A stretch of 64,000 nt of DNA from Lysinibacillus contaminans (GTDB taxonomy: Bacteria; Bacillota; Bacilli; Bacillales_A; Planococcaceae), in NCBI RefSeq assembly GCF_001278945.1, contig NZ_LGRV01000003.1:682001-746000 (forward strand). Reading direction: 5' to 3'. Position 1 is the first letter of the stretch; each line of letters starts with the position of its first letter. This document shows positions 24,473-35,029 of the stretch, one piece after another. Under the pieces are notes generated by a model that was not told the DNA's origin, made no database searches, and saw only the letters and a list, made by a program, of their open reading frames with translations. The position numbers and the translations under genes are program-made.

Positions 24473-24827
24473 AATAAGCATTCTAAAATAAATATGTACT
24501 TTATTCAAATGTCATCTCCGACTTATGGGAAGGGCAATTTCAATTAAATTCGATAATGGTAATAAATGTTTGTGGGTTTACTCATTGTGAGTAAATTGAA
24601 AAATATTTGTACATGTCACTTCAAAATGATAGATTTTGATATTTTTTAGTATACCATTCATGAGATTTTTAAAAATAATGGTAGGCTTTTTAATTTCAGC
24701 TGAGAAAAACATGCGTAAAGTTGCTTTGAAAAGGTTTCAGATTATTGAAAACTTGCGCTAAACCATGTTTCTTGCATGAATTTATGCTATTATAATTCTT
24801 AATGCCACTTATGAAGGAGAGCTTTAC

Positions 24828-25208
24828 ATGAAACGACATGAAGCACGCGAAAAAGCGTTGCAAGTTTTGTTTCAGCTAGACAATACGGATCTAACAGTCG
24901 AAGAAGCAATGGGGCACATTAAAGGCCAACCAACAAATGCTTTTTACGAAAAGATTGTAAACGGAACAGCTGAACATTTAGAGGAAATCGATGCGGCACT
25001 AGAGCAACAATTAGAAAAGTGGTCACTTGCCCGTCTACCCAAAATTGAGAGAACTGTTTTACGTCTAGCTGTATACGAACTTTTATACATGCAAGAAACA
25101 CCAAATCGAGTAGTACTTAACGAAGCAATCGAGTTATGCAAAACATTTGGCGACGAAAAATCGTCTAAATTTGTTAATGGCGTACTTTCTAAATTTACAG
25201 AACAATAA
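24828..25208 (+). CDS. nusB: Transcription antitermination factor NusB
   Basis: 126 residues, all-helical. The N-terminus MKRHEAREKALQVLFQLDNT is the RNA-binding arginine-rich motif. The C-terminal signature RVVLNEAIELCKTFGDEKSS and KFVNGVLSKF is intact. With NusE it binds boxA in rRNA leaders and supports antitermination. GAAGGAGAG is well spaced before the ATG. It leads the conserved nusB-folD-xseAB-ispA-dxs-tlyA-argR-recN block. Confidence 0.97.
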   Translation: MKRHEAREKALQVLFQLDNTDLTVEEAMGHIKGQPTNAFYEKIVNGTAEHLEEIDAALEQQLEKWSLARLPKIERTVLRLAVYELLYMQETPNRVVLNEAIELCKTFGDEKSSKFVNGVLSKFTEQ

Positions 25209-25264
25209 TCCCTTTAAGCAGCATGCTGATTAAAGTTAATCCTCTGGCATATGTTATAAATGTT

Positions 25265-25318
25265 TTTTGTGCGAAAGCGAAGTGACAGTTTTACATAATG
25301 CCGAGGTGTATTTGAGAG
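25265..25318 (+). repeat. Dispersed hairpin repeat family C, copy upstream of folD
   Basis: About 54 bp (TTTTTTGTG, CGAAAGCGAAGTGACAG, TGCCGAGGTGTATTTGA) aligning with 52193-52247 in front of bkdB. A shorter relative precedes lpdV at 48320-48341. It ends 30 bp before the folD start. It forms imperfect hairpins and no protein frame. Confidence 0.65.
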
Positions 25319-25347
25319 TTGAAAATTGGAAGGAGTAACTAAAGTTT

Positions 25348-26205
25348 ATGTCGAGTGCAATTATTAATGGTAAAGAAATTGGTCAAGAAATTCGAATTTC
25401 AGTAGCAGATCGCGTTGCTAGCTTAAAAGAAAAAGGGTTGACGCCAGGTCTAGCAGTAGTGCTAGTAGGTGACAACCAAGCTTCAGCTACATACGTGAAA
25501 AATAAACAAAAATCTTGTGAAGAAATTGGTATGTTTTCTGAGCTTGTGAAACTACCAGAGGAAACAACACAAGAGGCTCTACTAGAACAAATTGAAGTAT
25601 TAAATAAGCGTGAAGACATTCACGGGATTTTAGTACAATTACCACTCCCAAAACATATTGATGAGGACACAGTTATTGCTACCATCGCTGTTGAAAAAGA
25701 CGTTGATGGCTTCTCGCCAGTAAGTGTTGGGAAAATGATGCTTGGCCAAGAAACTTTTTTACCATGTACGCCGTTTGGAGTTATGAAGCTTCTTGAATAT
25801 TCAGGAATTGAAATTGCAGGTAAACATGCGGTAATCGTCGGTCGTAGTCATATCGTTGGCAAACCAATGGGACAACTTCTTTTACAAAAAGATGCAACTG
25901 TGACGTATACGCATTCAAAAACACCGGATTTACCTTCATTCACAAAACAAGCGGATATTTTAATTGCAGCAGTCGGTCGTGCAAACTTCATTACGAAGGA
26001 GCATGTTAAAGAAGGGGCAGTTGTAATCGATGTCGGTATTAACCGCGACGAAAACAACAAGCTTTGCGGCGACGTAAACTTTACCGATGTAAACGGCATT
26101 GCGTCCCATATTACACCCGTACCAGGTGGCGTAGGACCAATGACAATTACAATGTTACTATTCAATACAGTGCAAGCAGCAGAAAATAAGCTTGCCAATC
26201 AATAA
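25348..26205 (+). CDS. folD: Bifunctional methylenetetrahydrofolate dehydrogenase/cyclohydrolase
   Basis: 285 residues. Interconverts 5,10-methylene- and 10-formyl-tetrahydrofolate with NADP. Motifs: [16 protein letters not shown] with the catalytic Lys, [31 protein letters not shown]-binding [18 protein letters not shown], and [17 protein letters not shown] lies 11 bp before ATG 25348. A strong terminator follows, so in this genome folD is cut off from xseA by the WHH nuclease gene. Confidence 0.97.
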   Translation: MSSAIINGKEIGQEIRISVADRVASLKEKGLTPGLAVVLVGDNQASATYVKNKQKSCEEIGMFSELVKLPEETTQEALLEQIEVLNKREDIHGILVQLPLPKHIDEDTVIATIAVEKDVDGFSPVSVGKMMLGQETFLPCTPFGVMKLLEYSGIEIAGKHAVIVGRSHIVGKPMGQLLLQKDATVTYTHSKTPDLPSFTKQADILIAAVGRANFITKEHVKEGAVVIDVGINRDENNKLCGDVNFTDVNGIASHITPVPGGVGPMTITMLLFNTVQAAENKLANQ

Positions 26206-26230
26206 AAAATGTATGTAGTTTAGTAGGATA

Positions 26231-26266
26231 AGAGAGTGTCTCAAATTATATTGAGACACTCTCTTT
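26231..26266 (+). terminator. Intrinsic terminator after folD
   Basis: Perfect 14-bp stem AGAGAGTGTCTCAA/TTGAGACACTCTCT with a TTATA loop, followed by a short T-tract. Confidence 0.88.
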
Positions 26267-26482
26267 CTGCGTGGACAGCGAAAACCAAAGAATGGTAAGC
26301 TTAGCTACTTTACGTACTATTGCTTTTTGATAGGTATATTATTGTTAATTTTTTATTAAGAAACAAGTCTCTTGACGACAATTTCGTTAGGAGGCTTTTT
26401 ACTGTCATGTCGATTCTCTAAATATAAGCATTATTGTATAATATAGTATATTAAATAATGGATTACTGTTATTTTATCGCAA

Positions 26483-26965
26483 ATGTTCATTGTGGCGACA
26501 GTGGGTATTACAGCGTTTGATTTGTTAACACCTGCAGATGTTGCACATGCTACTAATATTCAAGCAATTAATGCAACGTTTGAGGGAGATGTTCACCCTG
26601 TATCGGGAGTGCCATTCGACCGTGCGGAAATTCACTACAATGATCAAATTATTTCAGATGTATTTCCAGAGACGTATACGGCACAGATTCCAGAAGCACA
26701 TTATTTAAATAATGACCAATTGCATTTCCAAGAAGCTAACGAACAGTTTGCTGGAGCTATTCACGCAAATTTTGCACTTGCGAATCAGCTTGGATTAAGT
26801 GATATGGACCTTGAAAATCTACAACAAGGTGTAACACCACAGGGCTACACTTGGCATCATCATGAACAACCTGGGCAACTACAACTTGTTGATAGTGAGC
26901 TACATGGGCAAACTGCACATACTGGTGGACGCTTCATTTGGGGCCGAGGTTCAATGTATCGATAA
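26483..26965 (+). CDS. WHH-type HNH/ENDO VII nuclease domain protein, secreted-looking, possibly 5'-truncated
   Basis: 160 residues. The C-terminus GVTPQGYTWHHHEQPGQLQL, then VDSELHGQTAHTGG and FIWGRGS, is the Trp-His-His nuclease signature found at the tips of polymorphic toxins. An upstream HPVSGVPFDR block is typical of the same group. The N-terminus is a hydrophobic stretch ending VAHA, like the end of a signal peptide, but without a basic start region. No ribosome site precedes ATG 26483, and the frame is open for eight more codons upstream to a stop. No immunity-like gene lies beside it. It may be a small secreted nuclease or a stranded toxin fragment. Confidence 0.7.
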   Translation: MFIVATVGITAFDLLTPADVAHATNIQAINATFEGDVHPVSGVPFDRAEIHYNDQIISDVFPETYTAQIPEAHYLNNDQLHFQEANEQFAGAIHANFALANQLGLSDMDLENLQQGVTPQGYTWHHHEQPGQLQLVDSELHGQTAHTGGRFIWGRGSMYR

Positions 26966-26980
26966 ATAATAAATGTCGAG

Positions 26981-27018
26981 AAGGATGGCACTCAAAAAAA
27001 CAATTACCATCCTTTTTT
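26981..27018 (+). terminator. Intrinsic terminator after the WHH nuclease gene
   Basis: AAGGATGG pairs with CCATCCTT around an 18-nt loop, followed by T6. The 240 bp from here to xseA show no gene. Confidence 0.75.
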
Positions 27019-27257
27019 GTTGGAGTGGATAACATAAGGCATAGTCGTCATCTTAACTGAAGCGCTATATCATGGGGGATACTTCGAATTCTCAATTGCT
27101 CGTCGTGTGCGAATGTTTTGTCTGAGCAATAGTAACGAACGTGCACGAATGCACTTTTCTTCTGTAAATCGATATTTTACACGTCATTTTCCGCAAAAAA
27201 TGTTATGATAACTATAGTTTTGGTGAAAACTTGATCTAAGAAAAGGAGCCGAAAAAA

Positions 27258-28616
27258 ATGTCGTCAGCTTCTTATTTAACAGTAAAAGCGTTAACGAAAT
27301 ATATTAAGCGAAAATTTGATGCCGACCCACATTTACGAGATGTGTATGTGAAAGGTGAACTATCGAATGTGAAACTTCATCAGTCTGGACATATTTACTT
27401 TACGTTAAAGGATGACGGGGCTCGTATTGCGGCGACGATGTTTAAAACAGCTGCTACAAAGCTTGCGTTTGAACCGAAGGAAGGGATGCAAGTCTTTATC
27501 CGCGGGGATGTAAATGTTTACGAAGGCTATGGCACCTATCAACTGTACGCGCAGGAAATGCAACCTGATGGTGTTGGAAGCTTGTTTGTTGCATTTAATC
27601 AGTTAAAGGAGCAGTTGCAAAAGGAAGGTCTATTTAAGCCGGAATGGAAGCAACCAATCCCAAAGTTTCCTGGGAAAATTGGTGTATTAACGTCGACAAC
27701 TGGTGCGGCAATTCGAGATATCTGCACGACTTTAAAGCGTCGGTACCCACTTGCTGAAATTCTAATTTATCCAACTCTCGTGCAAGGAGCACAAGCTAGT
27801 CCAAGTATTGTAAAAAACATTGAGAATGCTAATAGAGAGGCTCAATGTGATGTGTTAATTGTCGGGCGCGGTGGTGGTTCGATTGAAGATTTATGGGCAT
27901 TTAACGAGGAAGCGGTTGCTCGAGCGATTTTTGATAGTCGTATTCCGATTATAAGTGCGGTAGGACATGAAACGGATACAACGATAGCTGATTTTGTCGC
28001 GGATTTGCGTGCACCTACTCCAACTGCAGCAGCAGAGATGGCAGTACCAGATCAACAAGAATTGTTTCAGCGTGTATTGACACAAAAATCACAACTCCAT
28101 CAAATAGTGCGTATGCAACTTATAACGGAGCGTCAACGTCTAAGTAAACTACAACAATCCTATCCACTGGCGATGCCGGAAAGATTATACCGTCCATTTA
28201 CAGAAAAATTAGCCCAATTGGATACGGGGCTTCAAAAAGCCATGCAAGTAGACTTGATGAAAAAATCATCCCAACTACAAAAGCTACACGGCACAGTACA
28301 GCAGCATTCTCCCAAAAAAGCACTAGCCTTCCATCGGCGAGAACTCGAAGTGTCTACACTGCAGTTAACGCGTGCGGCCCAGCAATATGTCGCAAAGCAA
28401 AAACAACAATTCGGGGCATCGGTAAGAACGCTTGAAGCACTCAATCCACTTGCGATATTGACGAGAGGGTTTACAGTAGCCTATAAAGAGGATAAAATGC
28501 TAAAATCATCTGCTGACTTAAAGCCAAATGATACCGTGACACTGTCTTTTTATGACGGTAAAGTTATAGCTGAAGTAAAAGACGTTAAGCTAAACAGTGA
28601 GGGGGAATTAAAGTGA
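27258..28616 (+). CDS. xseA: Exodeoxyribonuclease VII large subunit
   Basis: 452 residues. N-terminal OB fold (YLTVKALTKYIKRKFDADPH, VYVKGELSNVKLHQSGHIYF), then the catalytic core with FPGKIGVLTSTTGAAIRDI, DVLIVGRGGGSIEDLWAFNE and ISAVGHETDTTIADFVADLR, and a long helical C-terminal half that packs with XseB. Degrades single-stranded DNA in both directions. AAGGAG lies before the ATG. The stop overlaps xseB by 4 bp. Confidence 0.97.
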   Translation: MSSASYLTVKALTKYIKRKFDADPHLRDVYVKGELSNVKLHQSGHIYFTLKDDGARIAATMFKTAATKLAFEPKEGMQVFIRGDVNVYEGYGTYQLYAQEMQPDGVGSLFVAFNQLKEQLQKEGLFKPEWKQPIPKFPGKIGVLTSTTGAAIRDICTTLKRRYPLAEILIYPTLVQGAQASPSIVKNIENANREAQCDVLIVGRGGGSIEDLWAFNEEAVARAIFDSRIPIISAVGHETDTTIADFVADLRAPTPTAAAEMAVPDQQELFQRVLTQKSQLHQIVRMQLITERQRLSKLQQSYPLAMPERLYRPFTEKLAQLDTGLQKAMQVDLMKKSSQLQKLHGTVQQHSPKKALAFHRRELEVSTLQLTRAAQQYVAKQKQQFGASVRTLEALNPLAILTRGFTVAYKEDKMLKSSADLKPNDTVTLSFYDGKVIAEVKDVKLNSEGELK

Positions 28617-28846
28617 CTAAAAAACAACAAACTTTTGCAGAGGCGATGACAGCATTAGAGGAAATTGTTCGTCAGTTAGAACAAGGCGATGTGCCTCTAG
28701 AAAATGCGATTGATTTATATAAACAAGGCATGGAATTATCACAATTTTGTCATAGTAAATTACAAAATGCCGAAGAGCAGCTCATTTCAATTGTCCAAGA
28801 GACAGGAGAGACAGAGGCATTTGATCCGCTAAAGGGAGAGAATTAA
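28613..28846 (+). CDS. xseB: Exodeoxyribonuclease VII small subunit
   Basis: 77 residues, GTG start overlapping the end of xseA (GTGA). Two-helix hairpin: TFAEAMTALEEIVRQLEQGD, then PLENAIDLYKQGMELSQFCH. Several copies wrap the XseA C-terminal helices. The GGGGGA ribosome site is inside xseA. Followed 3 bp later by ispA, so xseA-xseB-ispA are one unit. Confidence 0.96.
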   Translation: MTKKQQTFAEAMTALEEIVRQLEQGDVPLENAIDLYKQGMELSQFCHSKLQNAEEQLISIVQETGETEAFDPLKGEN

Positions 28847-28849
28847 TTC

Positions 28850-29731
28850 ATGAATGAACAGTTAAAGCAATTTATTGAATTGAACACACCACAAGTTGAA
28901 GCGACGATGTATGCACTTGTAGAAAGAATTGAGGCACCTGCTAATTTAAAAGAATCAATGGTATATTCACTTAAAGCAGGTGGGAAGCGCATTCGTCCAC
29001 TATTTGTACTGGCTGTCTTAGAGCTTTATGGAAAAGACAAACAGGATGCTTTTATAGTTGGTGCAGTGATTGAAATGATTCATACATATTCACTCATTCA
29101 CGATGATCTGCCAAGTATGGATAATGACGATTACCGCCGTGGAAAATTAACGAACCATAAAGTATATGGTGATGGGCTTGCAACGCTAGCAGGAGACGCG
29201 TTGAATACGCTTGCTTTTGGTGTGTTAGCACGTATGAATCTCTCAGCGGAAAAACGTATTGAACTTGTCAATCTGTTAAGCGTGGCTGCTGGCGCTGAAG
29301 GAATGGTAGGTGGCCAAGTTTTAGATATTGAAGGTGAAAAACGTCAATTGAATTTAACCGAACTTGAGCATGTGCATGTCAATAAAACAGGTGCACTTCT
29401 TCGCTTTAGTATTGAATCAGGTGCAGTATTAGCGGATGCAACGCCAGAAGAACGTGCAATTTTAGTAGAATATGCGCATCATATCGGTTTAGCCTTCCAA
29501 ATTCAAGATGATATTTTGGATATTGAAGGTACAACAGAAGAACTAGGGAAAACAGCGGGTAAAGATGTGGCAAGTGAAAAAAGTACGTACCCAGCGCTTC
29601 TTACATTAGATGGTGCGAAAGAAAAGCTTGCTGAACATTATAATTATGCCATTGCGGCACTTGAAAAATTAAATATAGATGCAAGTATACTGCGTGAATT
29701 TGCAGCTTATATTGTTCATCGTAAAAACTGA
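28850..29731 (+). CDS. ispA: Farnesyl diphosphate synthase (polyprenyl synthetase)
   Basis: 293 residues, all-helical trans-prenyltransferase. The first aspartate-rich motif reads HDDLPSMDNDDYRRG and the second IQDDILDIEG, with LKAGGKRIRP for IPP binding. Makes FPP from IPP and DMAPP for undecaprenol, quinones and other isoprenoids. It precedes dxs, the first MEP-pathway step, as in B. subtilis. GGGAGAG lies 7 bp before ATG. Confidence 0.96.
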   Translation: MNEQLKQFIELNTPQVEATMYALVERIEAPANLKESMVYSLKAGGKRIRPLFVLAVLELYGKDKQDAFIVGAVIEMIHTYSLIHDDLPSMDNDDYRRGKLTNHKVYGDGLATLAGDALNTLAFGVLARMNLSAEKRIELVNLLSVAAGAEGMVGGQVLDIEGEKRQLNLTELEHVHVNKTGALLRFSIESGAVLADATPEERAILVEYAHHIGLAFQIQDDILDIEGTTEELGKTAGKDVASEKSTYPALLTLDGAKEKLAEHYNYAIAALEKLNIDASILREFAAYIVHRKN

Positions 29732-29837
29732 GAGAAAAACAAGGCTTTTTAAGCAAGGGTTATGCTAGAATAGGTGAGGGAAAGTTTGCAAAAGAGGTAA
29801 ACAAAAGTGTTCGTACTTTTAGCATAACGATAACACT

Positions 29838-29845
29838 GTTATAAT
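29838..29845 (+). promoter_or_regulatory. Possible extended -10 promoter element upstream of dxs
   Basis: TGTTATAAT is an extended -10 match (TG-N-TATAAT) about 50 bp before the dxs start, in the 165-bp gap after ispA. No clear -35. Suggests dxs can be transcribed independently of nusB-ispA. Confidence 0.45.
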
Positions 29846-29896
29846 GGTGGAAACGCGATTACGGTGAATAATTTATTGAAAAGGTGTGTGAGAAAG

Positions 29897-31801
29897 GTGG
29901 ATTTAAATAAGATTTCTAGTCCATCCTTTTTAAAAAACTTAAATAAGAAAGAGTTAGAACAGCTTGCAAAAGAGATTCGATCTTTCTTAATCGAAAAATG
30001 TTCTGTCACGGGTGGTCATATCGGACCAAACCTAGGTGTTGTGGAGCTTACAATCATGCTTCATAAGATGTTTGACAGTCCAAAAGATAAGTTTTTATGG
30101 GATGTCGGCCACCAAGCATACGTGCATAAAATTTTGACAGGTCGTGCCAGTCAATTTGACACTTTACGTCAGTTCAAAGGGCTTTGTGGTTTTCCAAAGC
30201 TTGTGGAGAGTGAACATGACGAATGGGAAACAGGTCATAGCTCGACTTCCTTGTCAGCAGCCATGGGAATGGCAGCAGCACGTGATATTAAAAAAGAAAA
30301 AAATTACGTTGTACCAATTATCGGTGATGGTGCTCTTACAGGTGGGATGGCGCTTGAGGCGTTAAATCACATAGGACATGAAAAAACCAATATGATTGTC
30401 ATATTAAACGATAACGAAATGTCAATTGCACCGAACGTTGGTGCATTACACAGTGTTTTAGGTCGTCTGCGTACAGCGAAAGAATATTCAAAAGCAAAAG
30501 AAGAACTAGAATCACTCATCAACAAAGTTCCCGTACTCGGTGGTAAGCTAGCTGCAACAGCTGAGCGTGTAAAAGATAGCTTGAAGTATTTAGTGGTATC
30601 AGGTGTGTTCTTTGAAGAACTAGGCTTTAAATATTTAGGGCCAATTGATGGACATGATTTTGAAGCACTTGAAACAACATTACAGTATGCGAAAAAAGTT
30701 AAGGGCCCAGTGCTCGTACATGTGATTACGAAAAAAGGTAAGGGCTATAAACCAGCTGAAGATGATACAATCGGAAATTGGCATGGGACTGGACCTTATA
30801 AAATGGAAACAGGTGCATTTGTCAAATCAGTTACAAAAGGTCCTGCTTGGAGTAGTCTGATTGCTGAAACGGTACGTAAAATTTCTCATGAAGATGAGCG
30901 TGTTGTGACAATCACACCAGCAATGCCAGTAGGGTCTAAATTACAAGGTATCCAACAAGACTTCCCGAATCGCTTCTTTGATGTCGGCATAGCCGAGCAA
31001 CACGCAGCAACAATGGCTGCAGGGCTTGCAACGCAAAAAATGAAGCCTTTCCTTGCGATTTATTCCACGTTCTTGCAACGTGCGTATGACCAAGTATTGC
31101 ACGATATTGCACGTCCAAACTTAAATGTATTTATTGGGATTGACCGTGCCGGCCTAGTCGGTGCTGATGGTGAGACGCATCAAGGTGTGTTCGATATTGC
31201 CTTTTTACGTCATATTCCGAATATGACCATTATGATGCCAAAAGATGAAAATGAAGGCCAGCATATGGTGAAAACAGCAATTGAGTATGATGGCGGACCA
31301 ATTGCACTACGTTATCCTCGTGGTAACGGTATTGGTGTACCAATGGATGACGAGCTAAAGGTATTACCAATCGGTAGTTGGGAAGTGCTTCGTGAAGGGA
31401 AAGATGCGTCGATTTTAACATTCGGTACAACGATACCAATGGCAATGGAAGCGGCAGCAGCTTTAGCACTACAAGGTGTAGAAGTGGAAGTAGTCAATGC
31501 TCGTTTTATTAAGCCGATGGATGTAGATATGTTGCACCGTATTTTAACAAACAACAAGCCAATTTTAACGATTGAGGAAGCGATTCTTCAAGGTGGGTTT
31601 GGAAGTGGCGTATTAGAGTTCGCACACGATCACGGTTATCAACATGCATTGATTGACCGTATGGGTATTCCGGATCACTTTATTGAGCATGGAAATGTTG
31701 ATCAGTTACTCAAAGAAATTCACATGACCGCAGAAGACACAGTAACCCGTATTCACACACTATTACAACATAAACAGCAAGTAGGTTTGAAATTACAATG
31801 A
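29897..31801 (+). CDS. dxs: 1-deoxy-D-xylulose-5-phosphate synthase
   Basis: 634 residues from GTG 29897, chosen because [20 protein letters not shown] aligns with the family N-terminus; a GTG at 29864 would add 11 residues and cannot be excluded. TPP-binding: [13 protein letters not shown], then [20 protein letters not shown] and [14 protein letters not shown]. The transketolase domain has [20 protein letters not shown] with the catalytic Glu. Condenses pyruvate and glyceraldehyde-3-phosphate, the entry to the MEP isoprenoid pathway. Overlaps tlyA by 4 bp (ATGA). Confidence 0.95.
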   Translation: MDLNKISSPSFLKNLNKKELEQLAKEIRSFLIEKCSVTGGHIGPNLGVVELTIMLHKMFDSPKDKFLWDVGHQAYVHKILTGRASQFDTLRQFKGLCGFPKLVESEHDEWETGHSSTSLSAAMGMAAARDIKKEKNYVVPIIGDGALTGGMALEALNHIGHEKTNMIVILNDNEMSIAPNVGALHSVLGRLRTAKEYSKAKEELESLINKVPVLGGKLAATAERVKDSLKYLVVSGVFFEELGFKYLGPIDGHDFEALETTLQYAKKVKGPVLVHVITKKGKGYKPAEDDTIGNWHGTGPYKMETGAFVKSVTKGPAWSSLIAETVRKISHEDERVVTITPAMPVGSKLQGIQQDFPNRFFDVGIAEQHAATMAAGLATQKMKPFLAIYSTFLQRAYDQVLHDIARPNLNVFIGIDRAGLVGADGETHQGVFDIAFLRHIPNMTIMMPKDENEGQHMVKTAIEYDGGPIALRYPRGNGIGVPMDDELKVLPIGSWEVLREGKDASILTFGTTIPMAMEAAAALALQGVEVEVVNARFIKPMDVDMLHRILTNNKPILTIEEAILQGGFGSGVLEFAHDHGYQHALIDRMGIPDHFIEHGNVDQLLKEIHMTAEDTVTRIHTLLQHKQQVGLKLQ

Positions 31802-32616
31802 CAAAACAACCGAAAGAACGAGTAGATATTTTACTTGTAGAACGCGGTTTATGTGAAACTCGCGAAAAGGCGAAGCGCTCCATTATGGCAGGGCTCGTCT
31901 TTTCCAATGAGATTCGCATTGACAAAGCAGGTGAAAAAATCTCGATTGACGCACCACTACAAGTAAAAGGATCAGATTTAAAATATGTAAGTCGTGGTGG
32001 CTTGAAATTAGAAAAAGCGCTACAAATTTTCGATATGTCTGTAGATGGCAAGCTAATGCTTGATATTGGCTCATCGACGGGAGGCTTTACGGATTGTGCG
32101 CTACAAAATGGCGCAAGACACTGCTATGCCCTAGATGTTGGTTCCAATCAACTTGCTTGGAAAATTCGATCAGATGAACGTGTAACGGTGATGGAAAAAA
32201 CCAATTTCCGTTATACGACAGCAGCTGACTTAACAGCAGGTTTACCAGAATTTGCGACAATTGATGTGAGTTTTATCTCACTATCTCTTATTTTACCTGT
32301 ATTAAAAACAGTGTTAATGCCTGGCGGGGATGTTATGGCATTAGTGAAGCCTCAATTTGAAGCAGGTAAAGAAAATGTCGGTAAAAAAGGGATTGTTCGC
32401 GATAAAAAGGTGCATTTAAATGTTCTTGAAAAAACAGCAGCCATGGCAACGGAAGTCGGTTTTGTTGTCAAAGATGCATCATTCTCTCCGATAACAGGTG
32501 GTGAAGGGAATATTGAATTTTTATTCCATTTAGTGAACCCTGTAGGTGAGGAAGAAATCCAGGCATATACAGATTTTAATGCACTCGTTGAAGAAGCGCA
32601 TAGCACTCTTAAATAG
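31798..32616 (+). CDS. tlyA: TlyA family rRNA (cytidine-2'-O)-methyltransferase / YqxC
   Basis: 272 residues. N-terminal S4 RNA-binding domain ([34 protein letters not shown]), then a Rossmann methyltransferase with SAM loop [19 protein letters not shown] and later [13 protein letters not shown] and [11 protein letters not shown]. In other bacteria TlyA 2'-O-methylates 16S/23S rRNA; the Bacillus orthologue YqxC is less studied. ATGA overlap with dxs indicates coupling. Terminator follows. Confidence 0.92.
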   Translation: MTKQPKERVDILLVERGLCETREKAKRSIMAGLVFSNEIRIDKAGEKISIDAPLQVKGSDLKYVSRGGLKLEKALQIFDMSVDGKLMLDIGSSTGGFTDCALQNGARHCYALDVGSNQLAWKIRSDERVTVMEKTNFRYTTAADLTAGLPEFATIDVSFISLSLILPVLKTVLMPGGDVMALVKPQFEAGKENVGKKGIVRDKKVHLNVLEKTAAMATEVGFVVKDASFSPITGGEGNIEFLFHLVNPVGEEEIQAYTDFNALVEEAHSTLK

Positions 32617-32648
32617 CACGTGCTCGGGCATCCGAGCCGTGTTTTTTC
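32617..32648 (+). terminator. Intrinsic terminator after tlyA
   Basis: CACG-TGCTCGG pairs with CCGAGC-CGTG around a GCAT loop, with one bulged base, followed by T6. Confidence 0.75.
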
Positions 32649-32717
32649 TTGTGCTTTTGCCTCTGAAATGTTAGTGTAAATATACAAATAGTTAATTATT
32701 TATTAGAGGTGACCTAG

Positions 32718-33167
32718 ATGAATAAAAGCCAACGACATATTCGAATTCGAGATATTATTGCCAATCATGAAATAGAGACACAAGACGATTTGGTGGATTT
32801 CTTAAAAGAAGCAGGGTATAACGTAACCCAAGCAACTGTGTCACGAGATATTAAAGAATTACATTTAGTGAAAGTACCATTACAAGATGGTCGTTATAAG
32901 TACAGCTTACCGGCAGATCAACGCTTTAATCCTGTGCAAAAATTACATCGTGCACTTGCTGATGCTTTCATAAGCATCGATGGAGCATCCCACTTTCTTG
33001 TAATGAAGGCTTTACCAGGGAACGCAAATGCGATTGCATCCTTGCTTGACCATTTAGATTGGCCAGAAATTTTAGGAACAATTTCTGGTGATGACACGAT
33101 TTTAATTATTTGTCGCGATGATAGTGAGCGAGAAAATACAAAAAATCGATTATTAGAAATGTTGTAA
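32718..33167 (+). CDS. argR: Arginine repressor ArgR/AhrC
   Basis: 149 residues. N-terminal winged helix ([38 protein letters not shown]), then the arginine-binding hexamerisation domain, with [20 protein letters not shown] and [15 protein letters not shown] carrying the conserved GDDT. Represses arginine synthesis and activates catabolism. AGAGGTGA before ATG. Positioned before recN as in B. subtilis. Confidence 0.96.
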   Translation: MNKSQRHIRIRDIIANHEIETQDDLVDFLKEAGYNVTQATVSRDIKELHLVKVPLQDGRYKYSLPADQRFNPVQKLHRALADAFISIDGASHFLVMKALPGNANAIASLLDHLDWPEILGTISGDDTILIICRDDSERENTKNRLLEML

Positions 33168-33211
33168 ACTAGATGTACAGTAAGGTGAATTTGATACAGA
33201 GGTGACATTTT

Positions 33212-34903
33212 GTGTTAAGAGAGCTTAGTATTCGAAACTTTGCCATCATCGAAGATTTAACGGTGAGCTTTTCTGATGGTTTAACAGTTTTAACAGGGGA
33301 AACAGGTGCTGGAAAATCCATTATAATAGATGCTGTGCATTTACTTGCGGGTGGTCGGGGAAATTCTGAATTTATCCGTCATGGAGCAAAAAAGGCAGAA
33401 ATCGGTGGATTATTCCAAGTTTCTTCTGACCAGCATCCTATTTATAAAAAACTGGATGAAGCAGGCATTGAAGTAGAAGAAGACACGATTATTTTACGAC
33501 GTGATCTGAATGATTCTGGGAAAAGTGTATGTCGTGTCAATGGTAAGCTCGTCCCGCTTTCTGTTTTGCGAGATATTGGTTCAAGTCTCATTGACATTCA
33601 TGGACAACATGAAAATCAAGAATTGATGGATGAAAAGCAACATATTTATTTACTCAATCAATTTGCGGCAGAGCGATTAGCACCGATTCAAGAGAAGTAT
33701 AGTGAACATTATGAGGCGTACCGTACGCTTCGAAAAGAGCTCGCATCTATTTCAATTGATGAGCAGTTAATGGCACAAAGAATTGATTTATATCAATTTC
33801 AAATAAAAGAGCTCGATGATGCCAATATTAATAGCAGTGAGGAAGATGATTTACTCGATGAGCGTCGTCGCCTTATGAATTTTAATAAAATTTTTGAGCG
33901 TTCCAGCACGGCCTATGAAGCGATTCAAGGGGAATCTAAGGGCTTAGACTGGATTGGTACTGCTATGGGTGCTATAGACGATGTAGCAGCTATTGACGAG
34001 CATTTTAAAGAAACATCAGAAGCCGTGACAACAGCATTTTATGCATTGCAAGATGCGGCTTATCAAATCAAAAATATTCTTGATGAATTAGAATTTGACC
34101 CAGCTCGTTTAAACGAAGTTGAACAACGTCTTGCGTTAATGCAAAATTTAAAGCGAAAATACGGTTCTACAGTTAAAGAAATTTTAGCTTATCATGAAAA
34201 AATTAAAAACGAACTAAATGAATTATTAAACCGCGATGAAATTTTGCAAGTAAAAGAACGAAAAGTACTTGAAATGGAAACAGTCTTAACGGACTTAGCA
34301 GAACATTTATCAGCTGTGCGTAAAGAGGCTGCAATCGAACTTAGTGAAGCGATAATGGCAGAATTACGTGAATTACATATGGAAAAAGCAAAGTTTATCG
34401 TAAATTTTGATTTGTTACCAAGTTTTGATGCAAACGGCAAAGACCAAGTTGTTTTCTATATTTCGACAAATGTTGGAGAACCGCCAAAATCTTTACCAAA
34501 AATTGCATCAGGTGGGGAACTATCGCGTATGATGCTTGCTTTAAAAACAATTTTCTCATCTTCAAACGGTGTGACATCAATTATTTTTGATGAGGTGGAT
34601 ACAGGCGTGAGTGGTCGTGTGGCACAAGCTATTGCAGAAAAAATTGCGGCAATCTCCATAAATTCGCAAGTTTTATGTATTTCGCATTTACCACAAGTAG
34701 CGGCGATGGCAGATCATCATTACTTTATAAAAAAAGAAGTCGAACACGATCGTACATTTACATCTCTAGCAGAAATTGATACAAAAGCTCGTATTGAAGA
34801 AGTAAGTCGCATGATGTCTGGAGCAGAAATCACCGAATTAACCTTGCAACATGCGAATGAACTTTTAAATATGGCAAATGAGAGAAAAAGTAAAATGCGT
34901 TAA
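33212..34903 (+). CDS. recN: DNA repair protein RecN
   Basis: 563 residues, SMC-like. Walker A GETGAGKSIIIDAVHLL at residue 30 onward, long coiled-coil middle with a central globular part, C-terminal ABC signature SGGELSRMMLALK and Walker B IIFDEVDTGVSGRVAQAIA. Binds DNA ends and acts early in double-strand-break repair. GTG start 33212 with AGAGGTGA. A terminator follows. Confidence 0.97.
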   Translation: MLRELSIRNFAIIEDLTVSFSDGLTVLTGETGAGKSIIIDAVHLLAGGRGNSEFIRHGAKKAEIGGLFQVSSDQHPIYKKLDEAGIEVEEDTIILRRDLNDSGKSVCRVNGKLVPLSVLRDIGSSLIDIHGQHENQELMDEKQHIYLLNQFAAERLAPIQEKYSEHYEAYRTLRKELASISIDEQLMAQRIDLYQFQIKELDDANINSSEEDDLLDERRRLMNFNKIFERSSTAYEAIQGESKGLDWIGTAMGAIDDVAAIDEHFKETSEAVTTAFYALQDAAYQIKNILDELEFDPARLNEVEQRLALMQNLKRKYGSTVKEILAYHEKIKNELNELLNRDEILQVKERKVLEMETVLTDLAEHLSAVRKEAAIELSEAIMAELRELHMEKAKFIVNFDLLPSFDANGKDQVVFYISTNVGEPPKSLPKIASGGELSRMMLALKTIFSSSNGVTSIIFDEVDTGVSGRVAQAIAEKIAAISINSQVLCISHLPQVAAMADHHYFIKKEVEHDRTFTSLAEIDTKARIEEVSRMMSGAEITELTLQHANELLNMANERKSKMR

Positions 34904-34914
34904 TAAGAAGGAGT

Positions 34915-34948
34915 CTAGAAACAGGATGAACCGTTTCTAGGCTTTTTT
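34915..34948 (+). terminator. Intrinsic terminator after recN
   Basis: CTAGAAAC pairs with GTTTCTAG around a 10-nt loop, followed by GC and T6. Confidence 0.85.
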
Positions 34949-35029
34949 CATTTTACACAAATATTTACCGCTTATAAGAATGACACAACAACACATAGTA
35001 ACAAGACAATATTGAAAAGGAGGTGTCAT

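Noticed and set aside
25265..25318. Possible tRNA or small RNA gene before folD
   Set aside because: No cloverleaf arms or CCA-type end. It matches the dispersed repeat in front of bkdB instead.
35012..35029. Upstream extension of spoIVB (MKRRCH)
   Set aside because: The extra codons are formed by the ribosome-binding site itself. ATG 35030 is better placed.
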